A DNA stretch of 57,826 bases from Hyphomicrobiales bacterium (GTDB lineage Bacteria; Pseudomonadota; Alphaproteobacteria; Rhizobiales; Xanthobacteraceae): positions 21,496 through 79,321 of the forward strand of contig PLBP01000001.1 of assembly GCA_003135415.1 (NCBI GenBank), written 5' to 3'. A program made the translations under genes and the position numbers. Numbering within the stretch: position 1 is the first letter of the stretch; every line of letters starts with the position of its first letter. Positions 9,761-19,875 of this stretch are shown here, one piece after another. The notes under the pieces are model-generated. The model had not been told where the DNA came from. It saw nothing but the letters and a program-made list of their open reading frames with translations, and ran no database searches.

Positions 9761-9897
9761 TCACCGAACACGATTGACGATTGATTGACGGCGCGTGGCC
9801 GCTGCATTTGCGCGATCCCGTGTCCCGAAACGAGAGGCTCTCTGCCGCAATCGCGGACATCATCGTTATTTTTGTGTTGCGAAGATGCCGCAGCACT

Positions 9898-10779
9898 TCA
9901 GCCGCGGATGAAGCGAATGATGCCGGAAAAATCGCGCCCGCCCTCGCCCGCGCCGACATAACGATCGTAGATCCCGGCCGCTTCCGCGCCGAGCGGCGTG
10001 TTCGCGCCCGCCGACTTCGCCGCCTCCTGCGCGAGCTTCAAATCCTTCAGCATCATCGCGGCCGTGAAGCCCGCCTGATAGTCGCGGTTCGCGGGCGAGG
10101 CCGGCACCGGCCCCGGCACCGGGCAGTAGCTCGTCATCGACCAGCACTGGCCGGACGACTTCGAGGAGATGTCGAAGAGCTTCTGCTTGTCGAGGCCGAG
10201 CTTCTCCGCGAGCACGAAAGCCTCCGAGACCGCGATCATCGAAATGCCGAGGATCATGTTGTTGCAGATCTTCGCCGCTTGCCCCGCCCCCGCGCCGCCC
10301 GCATGCACGATCGTCTTGCCCATTTTTTCGAGGATCGGCTTCGCCTGCTCGAACGCCGCATCCGGGCCGCCGACCATGAAGGTGAGCGTCCCACCCTGCG
10401 CGCCGCCGACGCCGCCCGAGACCGGTGCGTCGATCATCAGCATTCCCCGCCTCTCCGCCTCGGCCCCGACCGCGCGCGCCGTCGCAAGGTCGATGGTGGA
10501 GGAATCGATAAACAGCGTTCCCTTTTTTGCTTTGGCGAGAATTCCGCCTGCGCCGAGATATACCTCGCGCACCTGCTGGCCGGCGGGAAGCATGGTGACG
10601 ACGATGTCGGCCTCGGCCGCCTCGATGACCGATTTCGCCGCTTTGCCGCCGGAAGCCGCGAGCGCCTCCATTCCCTTCGGCATCATGTCGCTGCCCGCGA
10701 CCGCATGACCCGCCTTCACGAGATTGAGGGCCATGGGTAAGCCCATATTGCCGAGCCCGATGAAGCCGATATTCGCCAT
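9898..10779 (-). CDS. mmsB: 3-hydroxyisobutyrate dehydrogenase
   Basis: It oxidises 3-hydroxyisobutyrate to methylmalonate semialdehyde with NAD+, a late step of valine breakdown. The 293-residue protein opens with the Rossmann motif GFIGLGNMGLPMA. The substrate motif DAPVSGGVGGAQGGTL and the catalytic-lysine segment GAGQAAKICNN follow. The start at 10779 has a strong Shine-Dalgarno (GGGGAGGAA). Two cluster neighbours (HIBYL-CoA hydrolase, acyl-CoA dehydrogenase) supply earlier steps of the same route. The next enzyme, methylmalonate semialdehyde dehydrogenase (mmsA), is not in the window. Confidence 0.93.
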   Translation of the reverse strand: MANIGFIGLGNMGLPMALNLVKAGHAVAGSDMMPKGMEALAASGGKAAKSVIEAAEADIVVTMLPAGQQVREVYLGAGGILAKAKKGTLFIDSSTIDLATARAVGAEAERRGMLMIDAPVSGGVGGAQGGTLTFMVGGPDAAFEQAKPILEKMGKTIVHAGGAGAGQAAKICNNMILGISMIAVSEAFVLAEKLGLDKQKLFDISSKSSGQCWSMTSYCPVPGPVPASPANRDYQAGFTAAMMLKDLKLAQEAAKSAGANTPLGAEAAGIYDRYVGAGEGGRDFSGIIRFIRG

Positions 10780-10799
10780 GGGTTCCTCCCCTCGCAAAT

Positions 10800-11246
10800 T
10801 CAGTCTTGTTGCTCGCGATACGCCATGAAGCGCGCCACGATATAGAACGCGACCAAAACGATTTCGAAAATCGTGAGCGCGATCATGAGCCCGGTGAGCC
10901 GGACGAACAGCAAGCCGGCGACAACCTGCGAGGCGACCGCGAACAGCCAAACCGAGGCACCCCAGGTCGAGCCGAGCCAGAGCGAAACCCCGGCAACGAG
11001 GTCGATCACCGCGAAGAACACCGTCGCCGAGCGCGCTTCGATCGGAAGCGCGTAGAACGTCGCCCCCATCAACAGCACGCCCCAGTGGATCATGCCCTTG
11101 ATGATCATGAAGCCGCCGGCGATGCGCTGAAACAAAATGAGCCGCGCCTGCCCGGGTTTGACCTCGACGGAATCCGGCCCAATCGCGGCATCGAGCGGAT
11201 CGGCCTGATCGTGGGCCTTGCCTTGGCTAGGATCCAGCGAGGTCAC
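10800..11246 (-). CDS. DUF6163-like membrane protein
   Basis: This 148-residue protein has a ~35-residue polar N-terminus and then four probable transmembrane helices: FMIIKGMIHWGVLLMGA, ATVFFAVIDLVAGVSLWLG, ASVWLFAVASQVVAGLLF and LTIFEIVLVAFYIVA. I associate it with DUF6163, which recurs beside valine-degradation genes in Rhizobiales. No catalytic motif is visible. The start is GTG and overlaps the stop of the upstream hydrolase by 4 nt, so it is translationally coupled to it. It ends 20 nt before mmsB. A role in the pathway is suggested only by this coupling. Confidence 0.8.
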   Translation of the reverse strand: MTSLDPSQGKAHDQADPLDAAIGPDSVEVKPGQARLILFQRIAGGFMIIKGMIHWGVLLMGATFYALPIEARSATVFFAVIDLVAGVSLWLGSTWGASVWLFAVASQVVAGLLFVRLTGLMIALTIFEIVLVAFYIVARFMAYREQQD

Positions 11247-12298
11247 AGCGGCAACTCCTCGGCAAGCGGCGCGAAATGGGCTTCGACCATCGAGGCCGTA
11301 ACCTCGGCAAGCGTTGCAGGCCTCCAGCGCGGCTTATTATCTTTATCGACGATCACGGCGCGCACGCCTTCATAGAAGTCGTGCTCGCGGATGATGCGTG
11401 ACACGATACGAAACTCCGCTTTCATGCATTCCTCGAACGGCCAGTCTTTCCCGCGCCGCATCTGTTCTAGCGCAATCCTAAGACTGATCGGCGATTTTGC
11501 GCGAATGGTGGCGGCTGTCTTCGCCGCCCATTCAGCATCGGCCCCGCCCGCCTTTGCCGCTCGTTCGAGTGCTGCGAGAATGTTCTCGATGCCGGCGCCC
11601 GCGAACAGGCGGTCGATCACGGGCCGCCGTTTCATCACTTCGCCGTCCGCCGGCGGCTCGGCGAAGGCGGCGAGAATGGCATCGACCGATACGTCACCGC
11701 AAAGCGCCTCGGTGAGCTCCGCGAAGCGCGCGGAACGCACATGATGGGAGGCGACCCCCGCCGCCACGCCGTCCGCCGTCTTCAGGCGCTCACCGGTGAG
11801 CGCGCAATAAGTACCGATTTCTCCCTTCAATCGCGGCAGGAACCAGGTGGCGCCGACGTCGGGGAAAAATCCAATGCCGACCTCGGGCATGGCGAATTGG
11901 AACCGATCGCCCGCGACGCGATGCGAGCCATGCACCGAAACGCCGACGCCGCCTCCCATCGCAATGCCGTCGATCAGCGCCACGTAGGGTTTCGGATAGC
12001 GCTTGATCGCGGCGTTGAGGAGATACTCGTCGCGCCAGAACACGAGCGCCTCGGCGTAGCGTCCCGTACGGCCCCACTCGGTCACTTCGCGGAGATCACC
12101 GCCCGCCGAGAAGGCGCGCTCTCCATTCGCGCGGATGATAACGCGGGTGACGGCGGCGGCGTTCTTCCAGTCAGTGAGCCTGGCCGCGAGCAGCCGCACC
12201 ATATTATGCGTAAGCGCGTTTAGTGCGCCGGGCCGGTTCAGCGTAACGATGCCGGCCACGCCCATCCGGTCGAACAGGATTTCGGTTTTCGCATTCAT
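11243..12298 (-). CDS. 3-hydroxyisobutyryl-CoA hydrolase
   Basis: This crotonase-fold enzyme hydrolyses 3-hydroxyisobutyryl-CoA to free 3-hydroxyisobutyrate in valine catabolism. At 351 residues it is longer than a simple enoyl-CoA hydratase. It carries the hydrolase-type oxyanion segment MGGGVGVSVHGSHRV and the motif MPEVGIGFFPDVGATWFL. The C-terminal block EHDFYEGVRAVIVDKD is characteristic of the HIBCH branch. A hydratase of the older enoyl-CoA isomerase type is a less likely alternative. It overlaps the next gene by 4 nt, and its product is the substrate of the mmsB enzyme two genes downstream. Confidence 0.9.
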   Translation of the reverse strand: MNAKTEILFDRMGVAGIVTLNRPGALNALTHNMVRLLAARLTDWKNAAAVTRVIIRANGERAFSAGGDLREVTEWGRTGRYAEALVFWRDEYLLNAAIKRYPKPYVALIDGIAMGGGVGVSVHGSHRVAGDRFQFAMPEVGIGFFPDVGATWFLPRLKGEIGTYCALTGERLKTADGVAAGVASHHVRSARFAELTEALCGDVSVDAILAAFAEPPADGEVMKRRPVIDRLFAGAGIENILAALERAAKAGGADAEWAAKTAATIRAKSPISLRIALEQMRRGKDWPFEECMKAEFRIVSRIIREHDFYEGVRAVIVDKDNKPRWRPATLAEVTASMVEAHFAPLAEELPL

Positions 12299-12332
12299 GC
12301 GACTGGCAGCCGGACAAGTTGGATACGAGGCG

Positions 12333-12761
12333 TCAATTCAACGCCCATATAAAAACGGCCGTCGCGGCGACACCCAAGGCGGTACGCACGGCATGAAGTC
12401 GTCCCCACTGCACAATCAAACCGCGCGTTTGCTCGTTCGCCGCTTCCAATGCAGTAGCCTTCAATTGATTATTCGTCGGCATGATAATGAATATCGTATA
12501 CGGCCACGGCGCGAGGATCAGCGCGGCGCCCACTAACCAACGCCAGTCCCACGCCACGAAAAAAGCACTGATTCCCAATGCTCCGGCGATAAGCGCAAGC
12601 GAAGCCTGCATGATCGCGCCGCGATGATAGCTGGGCTTCCACTCGGTAAGTAGCGACTTGATATCGAGGGCAAGACGAGCCGGCTGTTCGACCACGTTCA
12701 CATAAATCGCCGCGCCAGTGAAAATGGCCGATGCGGCGAGTGCAAGTTGTCCGACGAGCAT
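12333..12761 (-). CDS. DUF1772-like membrane protein
   Basis: The 142-residue product has about four hydrophobic segments (LVGQLALAASAIFTGAAIYV, IMQASLALIAGALGISAFF, WLVGAALILAPWPYTIFII and a C-terminal VRTALGVAATAVFIWAL). The polar motif PTNNQL lies after the third. This pattern fits DUF1772 (anthrone oxygenase-like) proteins, though no enzymatic role is known for bacterial members of this kind. It has a good ribosome-binding site (AGGAGC) and starts 9 nt after the acyl-CoA dehydrogenase stop, inside the valine cluster. Confidence 0.8.
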   Translation of the reverse strand: MLVGQLALAASAIFTGAAIYVNVVEQPARLALDIKSLLTEWKPSYHRGAIMQASLALIAGALGISAFFVAWDWRWLVGAALILAPWPYTIFIIMPTNNQLKATALEAANEQTRGLIVQWGRLHAVRTALGVAATAVFIWALN

Positions 12762-12770
12762 GGCTCGCTC

Positions 12771-13910
12771 CTAGTTCCCCAACAGATCGCGGCTCACGAT
12801 CACGCGCATGATTTCGTTGGTGCCTTCGAGAATCTGGTGCACGCGGAGGTCACGCAGCACGCGTTCGATGGGGAAGTCGCGCAGGAAGCCGTAGCCGCCG
12901 TGAATTTGCAGGCAGCCATTGACGATGTCGAAGCCGACATCGGTGGCGCGGCGCTTCGCCATCGCCGCAAAGCGGCGGGCGTCCGGCGTCTTCGCCTCGA
13001 CCTTCATCGCCGCCTTCCACAACAAAAGCCGCGCCGCCTCCAATTCGGTGGCGTAATCGGCGATCTGGAAGCGGAGCGCCTGGAAGTCCGCGAGCCGTTT
13101 GCCGAATTGCTTGCGCTCGCGCATGTATTCGATCGTGCGGTCGAGGCAAAACTGCGCGCCGCCGAGCGAACAGGCGCCGATATTGATGCGGCCGCCGTCG
13201 AGCCCGGCCATCGCCACCTTGAAGCCGATTCCTTCCGGCCCGATGCGGTTCTCGACCGGCACGCGGCAATTCTCGAACATCACCATCGCGGTCGGCTGCG
13301 AATGCCAGCCGAGCTTGACTTCCTGCTTGCCGAAGGAAAGGCCGGGCGTCCCCTTCTCCACTACGATGCATGAAATGCCCGTCGGCCCCGCCCCGCCCGT
13401 GCGCACCATGCAGACGTAAATGTGCGAGTTGCCGGCGCCCGAGATGAAGGCCTTATTGCCGTTTAGCACGTAATGATCGCCCTCGCGCTTGGCACTGGCC
13501 TTGAGGCTGCCGGCGTCGGAGCCGGCATCGGGCTCGGTCAGGCAATAGCTCGCGCAATGCTCCATGCTGCAAAGCTTCGGCAGAAAGCGCTTACGCTGCG
13601 CGTCACCGGCGAAGCCGTCGATCATCCATGTCGCCATGTTGTGGATCGAGAGATACGCCGCGGTCGAGGTGCAGCCCTGTGCGAGTTCCTCGAAGATGAT
13701 CGCGACGTCCAGCCGAGTAAGATTTGAGCCGCCGACGTCGTCGCGGATGTACATGCCGCCGAAGCCGAGGCTCGCGGCTTTTCGCAAGGATTCGATCGGA
13801 AAGACGTATTTCTCGTCCCACTCCTTGGCCCGCGGTGCGAATTCCTCGCGCGCGAACTGGCGGGCGGTCGCCTGAAAGGCGCGCTGCTCCTCGGTAAGCT
13901 CGAAGTCCAT
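12771..13910 (-). CDS. Acyl-CoA dehydrogenase, probably isobutyryl-CoA dehydrogenase
   Basis: This FAD enzyme introduces the alpha,beta double bond into an acyl-CoA. The 379-residue protein shows the signatures [18 protein letters not shown] and [18 protein letters not shown]. The helical C-terminal domain carries [16 protein letters not shown] and the catalytic-base segment [16 protein letters not shown]. Specificity for isobutyryl-CoA is inferred from the two valine-specific genes downstream. The open frame continues far upstream, but the start at 13910 follows AGGGAG and yields the standard N-terminus [13 protein letters not shown]. It is the first gene of the cluster and is divergent from hemB. 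Confidence 0.9.
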   Translation of the reverse strand: MDFELTEEQRAFQATARQFAREEFAPRAKEWDEKYVFPIESLRKAASLGFGGMYIRDDVGGSNLTRLDVAIIFEELAQGCTSTAAYLSIHNMATWMIDGFAGDAQRKRFLPKLCSMEHCASYCLTEPDAGSDAGSLKASAKREGDHYVLNGNKAFISGAGNSHIYVCMVRTGGAGPTGISCIVVEKGTPGLSFGKQEVKLGWHSQPTAMVMFENCRVPVENRIGPEGIGFKVAMAGLDGGRINIGACSLGGAQFCLDRTIEYMRERKQFGKRLADFQALRFQIADYATELEAARLLLWKAAMKVEAKTPDARRFAAMAKRRATDVGFDIVNGCLQIHGGYGFLRDFPIERVLRDLRVHQILEGTNEIMRVIVSRDLLGN

Positions 13911-14037
13911 GCCGGCGTTTGCTCCCTGCAACAGGAATAGGCGGAGCGCCGGAAAGGCGTCAACGCGGCGGGCGACAAAGTGGAGCTCTTTTTTGGGCGT
14001 TTTCCTCCCCCTCGCCTCGCATCCACCGGCAGGATAG

Positions 14038-15117
<1,080 letters not shown>

Positions 15118-15120
15118 GCC

Positions 15121-15651
15121 ATGTTCGAACTCCCCCGCGCCGGCATGAACGGCGACCCGAAGCCGGACGCCTACGACCCCGGCAAAAATCCCGAATATTT
15201 CGAGGGGGTGCTGCCGCGCCGCATCGTCGCCTTTTGCATCGACGCGGTGTTGATCGTGGGACCCATCATCCTGCTCGCCCTTTTCATTTTCGTGTTCGGC
15301 CTCGTGACCTTCGGCATCGGCTGGTTCTTGTTCTGGATGCTCTCGCCCGTGTTCGTGATCTGGGCGATTGTCTATGTCGGGATCACGCTCGCCTCGCCCC
15401 ATTCGGCCACGATCGGCATGCGCATGCTCGATCTCGAATTGCGCACCTGGTACGGCGGCCCGATGTATTTCCTGCTCGGCGCCGTGCATGCGGTCTTTTT
15501 CTGGATCTCGGTGAGCACGCTCTCCCCATTGATTCTCCTAGTCGCGCTCGTCAACCGCCAGCACCGGCTGGTGCACGACTTTCTCACCGGCACCGTGATG
15601 ATCAACAATGCCGCACGTACGAACGCTCTCCGCCGCCCCGGCAATGCCTAA
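15121..15651 (+). CDS. RDD family membrane protein
   Basis: The 176-residue product carries the family signature at its first helix, GVLPRRIVAFCIDAVLIVGP (Arg-Asp pattern, here R..D). Strongly hydrophobic segments follow, including LLALFIFVFGLVTFGIGWFL and LGAVHAVFFWISVSTLSPLI, and then the C-terminal RQHRLVHDFLTGTVMI. RDD proteins are integral membrane proteins of mostly unknown role; some members take part in ion homeostasis. It is probably cotranscribed with hemB. The hemB-RDD order recurs in Rhizobiales to my knowledge. Confidence 0.88.
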   Translation: MFELPRAGMNGDPKPDAYDPGKNPEYFEGVLPRRIVAFCIDAVLIVGPIILLALFIFVFGLVTFGIGWFLFWMLSPVFVIWAIVYVGITLASPHSATIGMRMLDLELRTWYGGPMYFLLGAVHAVFFWISVSTLSPLILLVALVNRQHRLVHDFLTGTVMINNAARTNALRRPGNA

Positions 15652-15756
15652 GCCCGCGACTTAGATTCGCCTTTGACGGCGGCTAAATACCGCGCGATGC
15701 TTGCCCATGGAGAATCCGGCGCCGCTCGCCGGACGGCCGCGGAGAATTGAACGACC

Positions 15757-16506
15757 GTGACCCAACAACCGCGCGACACCCCGCAGTTTTTCCTGACGAG
15801 CCCTTCGTCTTGCCCGTATTTGCCGGGCAAGCAGGAGCGGAAGGTCTTCACCCACCTCGTCGGCGAACGCGCGCCCGAGGTCAACGATATTTTGACGCAA
15901 GGCGGCTTCCGCCGCTCGCAATCGATCGCCTACCGGCCGGCCTGCGAGGCCTGCCGCGCCTGCATTTCGGTGCGGGTGCTGGCGCAGGAGTTCGAGCCCA
16001 CGCGCGCTTTCCGCCGCGTGCAGGCTTCGAACGAGGATCTGGTCGGTCACGCGCGGACGCCGGCGCCCACGGCCGAGCAATACTCCCTCTTCCGCGACTA
16101 TCTCGACGCCCGCCACGCCGATGGCGGCATGGTCGACATGACGGTGCTCGACTATTCGATGATGGTTGAAGACAGCCATGTACAGACCAAGCTCATTGAA
16201 TACCGCCGCCGCGGTCCCGACTCGACGATGACGGGGCGCGGCGAAGGGCCGCTTCTCGCGGTCGCCCTCACCGACGTGCTCGCGGACGGGCTCTCGATGG
16301 TCTATTCGTTCTACGATCCCGAGGTGCCAGGCCGCTCGCTCGGTACTTATCTCATTCTCGACCACATCGAGCGCGCGCGGCGCATGGGGCTGCCGCACGT
16401 CTATCTCGGCTATTGGGTCAAGGGCTCGCCGAAGATGGACTACAAGCGCCGCTTCCTGCCGCAGGAGCGGCTCTCGCCCGACGGCTGGGAGCGGGCCGAG
16501 ACGTAA
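15757..16506 (+). CDS. bpt: Aspartate/glutamate leucyltransferase (arginyl-tRNA-protein transferase family)
   Basis: It transfers an amino acid from aminoacyl-tRNA to N-terminal Asp or Glu of proteins, tagging them for ClpS/ClpAP degradation. The start is GTG, preceded by GGAGAA. The 249-residue product has the N-terminal cysteine cluster ([12 protein letters not shown], residues ~53-64) and [15 protein letters not shown] near the start. The C-terminal GNAT-like half contains [20 protein letters not shown] and [18 protein letters not shown]. These match the Bpt family of Rhizobiales. Its last ~25 codons and the sequence just past its stop recur, degraded, 3.4 kb downstream. Confidence 0.93.
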   Translation: MTQQPRDTPQFFLTSPSSCPYLPGKQERKVFTHLVGERAPEVNDILTQGGFRRSQSIAYRPACEACRACISVRVLAQEFEPTRAFRRVQASNEDLVGHARTPAPTAEQYSLFRDYLDARHADGGMVDMTVLDYSMMVEDSHVQTKLIEYRRRGPDSTMTGRGEGPLLAVALTDVLADGLSMVYSFYDPEVPGRSLGTYLILDHIERARRMGLPHVYLGYWVKGSPKMDYKRRFLPQERLSPDGWERAET

Positions 16507-16539
16507 GCGAAAAACTCCAGGCGCTAATACCGATTCGAT
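16453..16539. repeat. Direct repeat copy 1: bpt 3' end plus end of a lost convergent gene
   Basis: This stretch, from the last codons of bpt to 33 nt past its stop, recurs at 19876-19960 with about 80% identity and a one-base gap. On the minus strand its right end reads SNRY-stop, matching the SKRY-stop of the outer-membrane protein gene that ends in copy 2. Copy 1 thus keeps an intact bpt and only the last codons of the convergent partner. Confidence 0.85.
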
Positions 16540-16577
16540 CACACACTTGGCATGACGACGAGCGACTAGCCGGCAAT

Positions 16578-18590
16578 TTAAAGCTCGCCATGCAGCCTCA
16601 CGGAAAATACGTGAGTCGGCCCACGGTCCGCGTTGTAAGCCGGGTTCAGCAGCAACTGATAATCGAGGGTGAGTGTGGTCTGCTTGGCGAGCAAAATGCT
16701 GTAATACGTTTCCACCACCCGTTCGGTGCGATAATTCAATTGCCCATCGCCAACGAGGATGCCGAGCCCTCCCGCCGCGATGTATTCGCGGTGCTCTTTG
16801 GAGAGCGCGTTGATCGCGCCGCCAATGCCGATCGTATCGTCCGGCCGGCCCCACATCTTGCCCTTGACGACGACGCCTCCCGAGAGGCTTGCATCGATAT
16901 CGGTGAATGACATGATCTCGTTGCGGCCGTCATTCCAACTCCAACGGCCGAACAGCCCGATGTCGCCGGTCAACGCCTGCTCGACGTTGAAAATGTAGCC
17001 GTATTTGATCCGGCCGCGCCGATCCTGCGCAATCGCGTCGGTCGGGCTGAGGCCGGGATTGGCCGCGGCAAGAAGAAGCGCATCGCGATAATCGCCGGAA
17101 AACGTGCTGTTCAGCCATGTGGTGATGCGAAGTTTTCCCGGTTGCGAGAACAGCGAGTAGCGCTGTTCGAGCTCGATGATGTACTCGCCGCGCTTGAACA
17201 CCGCCGTGTCGAAATTGTTGGAGTTGGAGACATCCGGCACCATGAAATAGCCCGCGCGCAAAGCCCAGTTTTTCTGGTTGAGCTCGGCCGTCGCGCCGTA
17301 GCTAAGACCGATCTTGTCCGCCGAGTAGTCGAAAGCCCCCGCCGCCCACAACGACCAGTTCATAAATTGCGTGCGTGAATCGCTGGCATAGCTATTGCTG
17401 TCGAACAAATCCTTGACCGAGAACTTGCCGGCCTGCAGCGTCAGCCGCGAAACATCCGCCTTACCGGAAAGTTGGTTGGTCGTACTTTCGAGCGTTTCCT
17501 GCTCGCCGCCAAAGCCGAACGTCTGGCGCAGGAACAGACGCGACGTGCTGTAGCGCGGGAAAATAAACCCCGACTTTTGCGCCTCGCCATTCGGATAGCC
17601 GCCCGCCCCCGTCGTGTTGCTGAGACCAAAACCCTGAAACAGCTCCGGATTGTAATAAAGCTCGCCGCCTTGCCAGAGCCGGACGTTGAGAAAGGCCGAC
17701 GCGCTGAATGTTTCGCGGCTCTGGGCATGGGGTGCGAAACTATTGAGGCCGGAATAAAGCGCCGGAAATCGCGGGTAGCCCTCTTCGATGAAGGTGGATT
17801 GGGCGTGGAATTCCCAATTCGGCGAACCGCTGATGTTCGCCTTATCGCCGGCTGCGGGCATATCCTGGCCGAAGCGATAATTGAGCCCAAGGCGCACGAC
17901 GTGAAGATCCGAATTCGCGGCGTAACCCGTGACCGGCGGGAAGCTCGCATGCAGCGCGCCGAGGCGGGTGTAGAGATATTCGATCCGCATGCTCCACGCC
18001 GGCGCGAAGCCGTATTCCAAGCCGCCACCCGCTGCGAAGCCGACACGTGTCTGCGGCTGTGAAGTCTCGGCCCCGGTAGCAAGATCATCGCGCGTGACGT
18101 GGCTGTTCGACCAGGCAAAACCGCCGGTCGCATAAGGAAGCCAAGGTCCCATCGGATAGCCGAGGCGCGCGCGCGCGGTCGCGACATAGTCGATCGTTTC
18201 GGTAAGGGCGCTCGTCGGCGTGGCGCCGCTCCAGACGACATTGTCGAACGGGGCAGAACTGGGAAAGGAGATATCGAGCTCCGCTCCCAGCAACCAGCCG
18301 GACGGCAAAATCCAATTGTATCCTGCCTGCATTCCGCCATAGCCGCTGCCAAAGCCCTGGCTTAGCGGCGAAGCGGTCGGCTCCGGCAGAGTGGCGTTGA
18401 CGGTCCCGTGCCCCAAGCCGGCATGGCCTCCGAGATAGAAGCCCTGCCACTCGTAGCCTCGGCTCGATGCCGGGATGTCATCGGCGCCCGCAGGCGCGAC
18501 GCATATCCCGAGCGCTGACGCGACGAGGACAAATGCGAGCCCGCAGAGTACGCCCCGTCTTGCGCTGGCTGAATACGAGCGGCCCCGCAT
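16578..18590 (-). CDS. Two-domain outer-membrane protein: Omp31-like barrel plus OprB-type carbohydrate porin
   Basis: It has a signal peptide (cleavage near AGADD). Domain 1 (about residues 45-245) looks like the small Omp31/RopB barrel: WQGFYLGGHAGLGHG, then AGYNWILPSGWLLGAELDI, and a barrel-closing strand ending YRFGQ. Domain 2 (about 265-670) looks like an OprB carbohydrate porin: NVRLWQGGELYYNPELFQG, then FMNWSLWAAGAFDYSADKIG, and RGPTHVFSVRLHGEL at the end. Sugar uptake is inferred from domain 2. The ATG at 18590 is preferred to a TTG two codons earlier. It lies inside the segment bounded by the bpt-end repeats, with no sugar transport genes nearby. Confidence 0.82.
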   Translation of the reverse strand: MRGRSYSASARRGVLCGLAFVLVASALGICVAPAGADDIPASSRGYEWQGFYLGGHAGLGHGTVNATLPEPTASPLSQGFGSGYGGMQAGYNWILPSGWLLGAELDISFPSSAPFDNVVWSGATPTSALTETIDYVATARARLGYPMGPWLPYATGGFAWSNSHVTRDDLATGAETSQPQTRVGFAAGGGLEYGFAPAWSMRIEYLYTRLGALHASFPPVTGYAANSDLHVVRLGLNYRFGQDMPAAGDKANISGSPNWEFHAQSTFIEEGYPRFPALYSGLNSFAPHAQSRETFSASAFLNVRLWQGGELYYNPELFQGFGLSNTTGAGGYPNGEAQKSGFIFPRYSTSRLFLRQTFGFGGEQETLESTTNQLSGKADVSRLTLQAGKFSVKDLFDSNSYASDSRTQFMNWSLWAAGAFDYSADKIGLSYGATAELNQKNWALRAGYFMVPDVSNSNNFDTAVFKRGEYIIELEQRYSLFSQPGKLRITTWLNSTFSGDYRDALLLAAANPGLSPTDAIAQDRRGRIKYGYIFNVEQALTGDIGLFGRWSWNDGRNEIMSFTDIDASLSGGVVVKGKMWGRPDDTIGIGGAINALSKEHREYIAAGGLGILVGDGQLNYRTERVVETYYSILLAKQTTLTLDYQLLLNPAYNADRGPTHVFSVRLHGEL

Positions 18591-18691
18591 TCCCAACCCC
18601 CATCAAATCCACCGCGATCTTCTTACCGGCTCAAAACTCTTTCCACCAGACGGGTTGGCCGAACCAGACGCATATTGGTAATGTTAGTGTG

Positions 18692-19402
18692 TTAGTTCAG
18701 GATTCCGACCGCTCGCGACGCAACGAGCGCAAGCGTGACGAGGGAAATCACCGCTTCAGCCATCATCAACAGTTTGGCCCTGACGGTCAGCGGGAAAGTG
18801 TCGGCCGGCGAAAATGCCGTTGCATTCGTAAAGGCCAAAAACAGGTAATCGATAAAGCCGGGCGACCACTTGGCGAACTCCGGGCGGCCCACGGCCGATT
18901 GTTGCTGCGTGAACAGGAAATCGCTCCGTTGTTCCGCCGCGAGCCCGCGTGTCGCGGGGCCACTGCGGTCCAAAGCCCAAAACCAAAGCGCGAAGATGAT
19001 GACGTTGGTGATCCAGATATTCGCCGCGTCCAGAAGCAGCGTTCGGCCGGGCCCAGCGTGACCGGCAAGGATCGCTTCCAGCAATCGTGCCAGCGCTCCG
19101 AAATTCATCAGGGTGACCAAGGCCGTGAGCGGAATTGCCAATGCCCGGAGCGTTCGCCGGTTGCGGCCGACAAGATTCCATTCCGCATTTGTGGATGCCT
19201 TGCGAGCACGCCGTTGGGTCCACGCTGTAGCGACGGACAATGGAACAAGGAGCGCAAGCTCCAAAGTCGGGGCGAGCCAACGCGGGCCAACGGTAAGATC
19301 GTTCACGATGCCAATTTGAAGCCCCACAATGGCGAGGACTGCGCATCGCGCCAGCCAGAAATCGGTTGACTGGGTTGTTAGCTGTTGATGAGCTTCGCGC
19401 AT
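18692..19402 (-). CDS. Multi-pass membrane protein of unknown function, channel-like C-terminus
   Basis: The 236-residue product has about six hydrophobic segments, including CAVLAIVGLQIGIV, LAPTLELALLVPLSVATAW, ALAIPLTALVTLMNFGAL and IWITNVIIFALWFWALD. The C-terminal segment YLFLAFTNATAFSPADTFPL, followed by a helix, resembles the pore-loop arrangement of two-helix ion channels but lacks a GYG selectivity filter. I therefore do not call it a potassium channel. No good ribosome-binding site is visible at the ATG. The gene sits inside the repeat-bounded accessory segment. Confidence 0.7.
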   Translation of the reverse strand: MREAHQQLTTQSTDFWLARCAVLAIVGLQIGIVNDLTVGPRWLAPTLELALLVPLSVATAWTQRRARKASTNAEWNLVGRNRRTLRALAIPLTALVTLMNFGALARLLEAILAGHAGPGRTLLLDAANIWITNVIIFALWFWALDRSGPATRGLAAEQRSDFLFTQQQSAVGRPEFAKWSPGFIDYLFLAFTNATAFSPADTFPLTVRAKLLMMAEAVISLVTLALVASRAVGILN

Positions 19403-19511
19403 GTCAGTGGGACAATCGTCTCGTTCTCATACCGGTAGACATCATATAATAATTTTCGACAACCAGCACACACGCGCAGTTAGTGGGTGCCGTTTAGTAC
19501 GCGCCGGCCGG

Positions 19512-19683
19512 TCAAGATTGAACGCCGGTAGCGCCGGTCGATTTCTTCGATCGGCCGGAGAACAGCGCGATCAGCACAAGAAGCGTGATGAGGATCAACG
19601 TCGATCAGCTGGTTGAACTGCGTCAAGATGACGATGCCATCCATGACCGAGATACCAAACAGCGCAATAAAGCCGATGGCAAG
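19512..19683 (-). pseudogene. Remnant of a heavy-metal-type RND efflux pump
   Basis: One minus-strand frame reads LAIGFIALFGISVMDGIVIL and continues TQFNQLID, the conserved central membrane motif of CzcA/CusA-type pumps. After 19600 the frame changes by one base and reads LILITLLVLIALFSG, then GRSKKSTGATGVQS-stop, like the C-terminal helix and tail of such pumps. The rest of the ~1000-residue protein is missing, so this is an internally deleted relic. A 67-codon frame (19595-19798) starting with a signal-like sequence overlaps it in another frame and is probably not functional. The remaining bases from 19403 to 19875 show no other gene. Confidence 0.6.
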
Positions 19684-19875
19684 TCGTCAATCCGAAAATA
19701 TCGTCGTTTGGAACCTGCGATACCGAGTTCTCTGCGTTTGACTGGTGCGTCAGAGCGATTGATGACACCATAATGACGATCGAAAATAGGTACCGCATCG
19801 ACGTCTCCGCTTTACGCCGGTCTCACCTATACGGTTCTCGCCACCCGCTGGCTAGACGATAGGCCGTTAAACCAT

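Noticed and set aside
18692-19402. Potassium channel
   Set aside because: The C-terminal helix-loop-helix is suggestive, but the GYG-type selectivity filter is missing.
19595-19798. A 67-codon frame with a signal-like start
   Set aside because: Its second half is out of frame with a recognisable RND motif on the same strand, so it is more likely part of a decayed gene.
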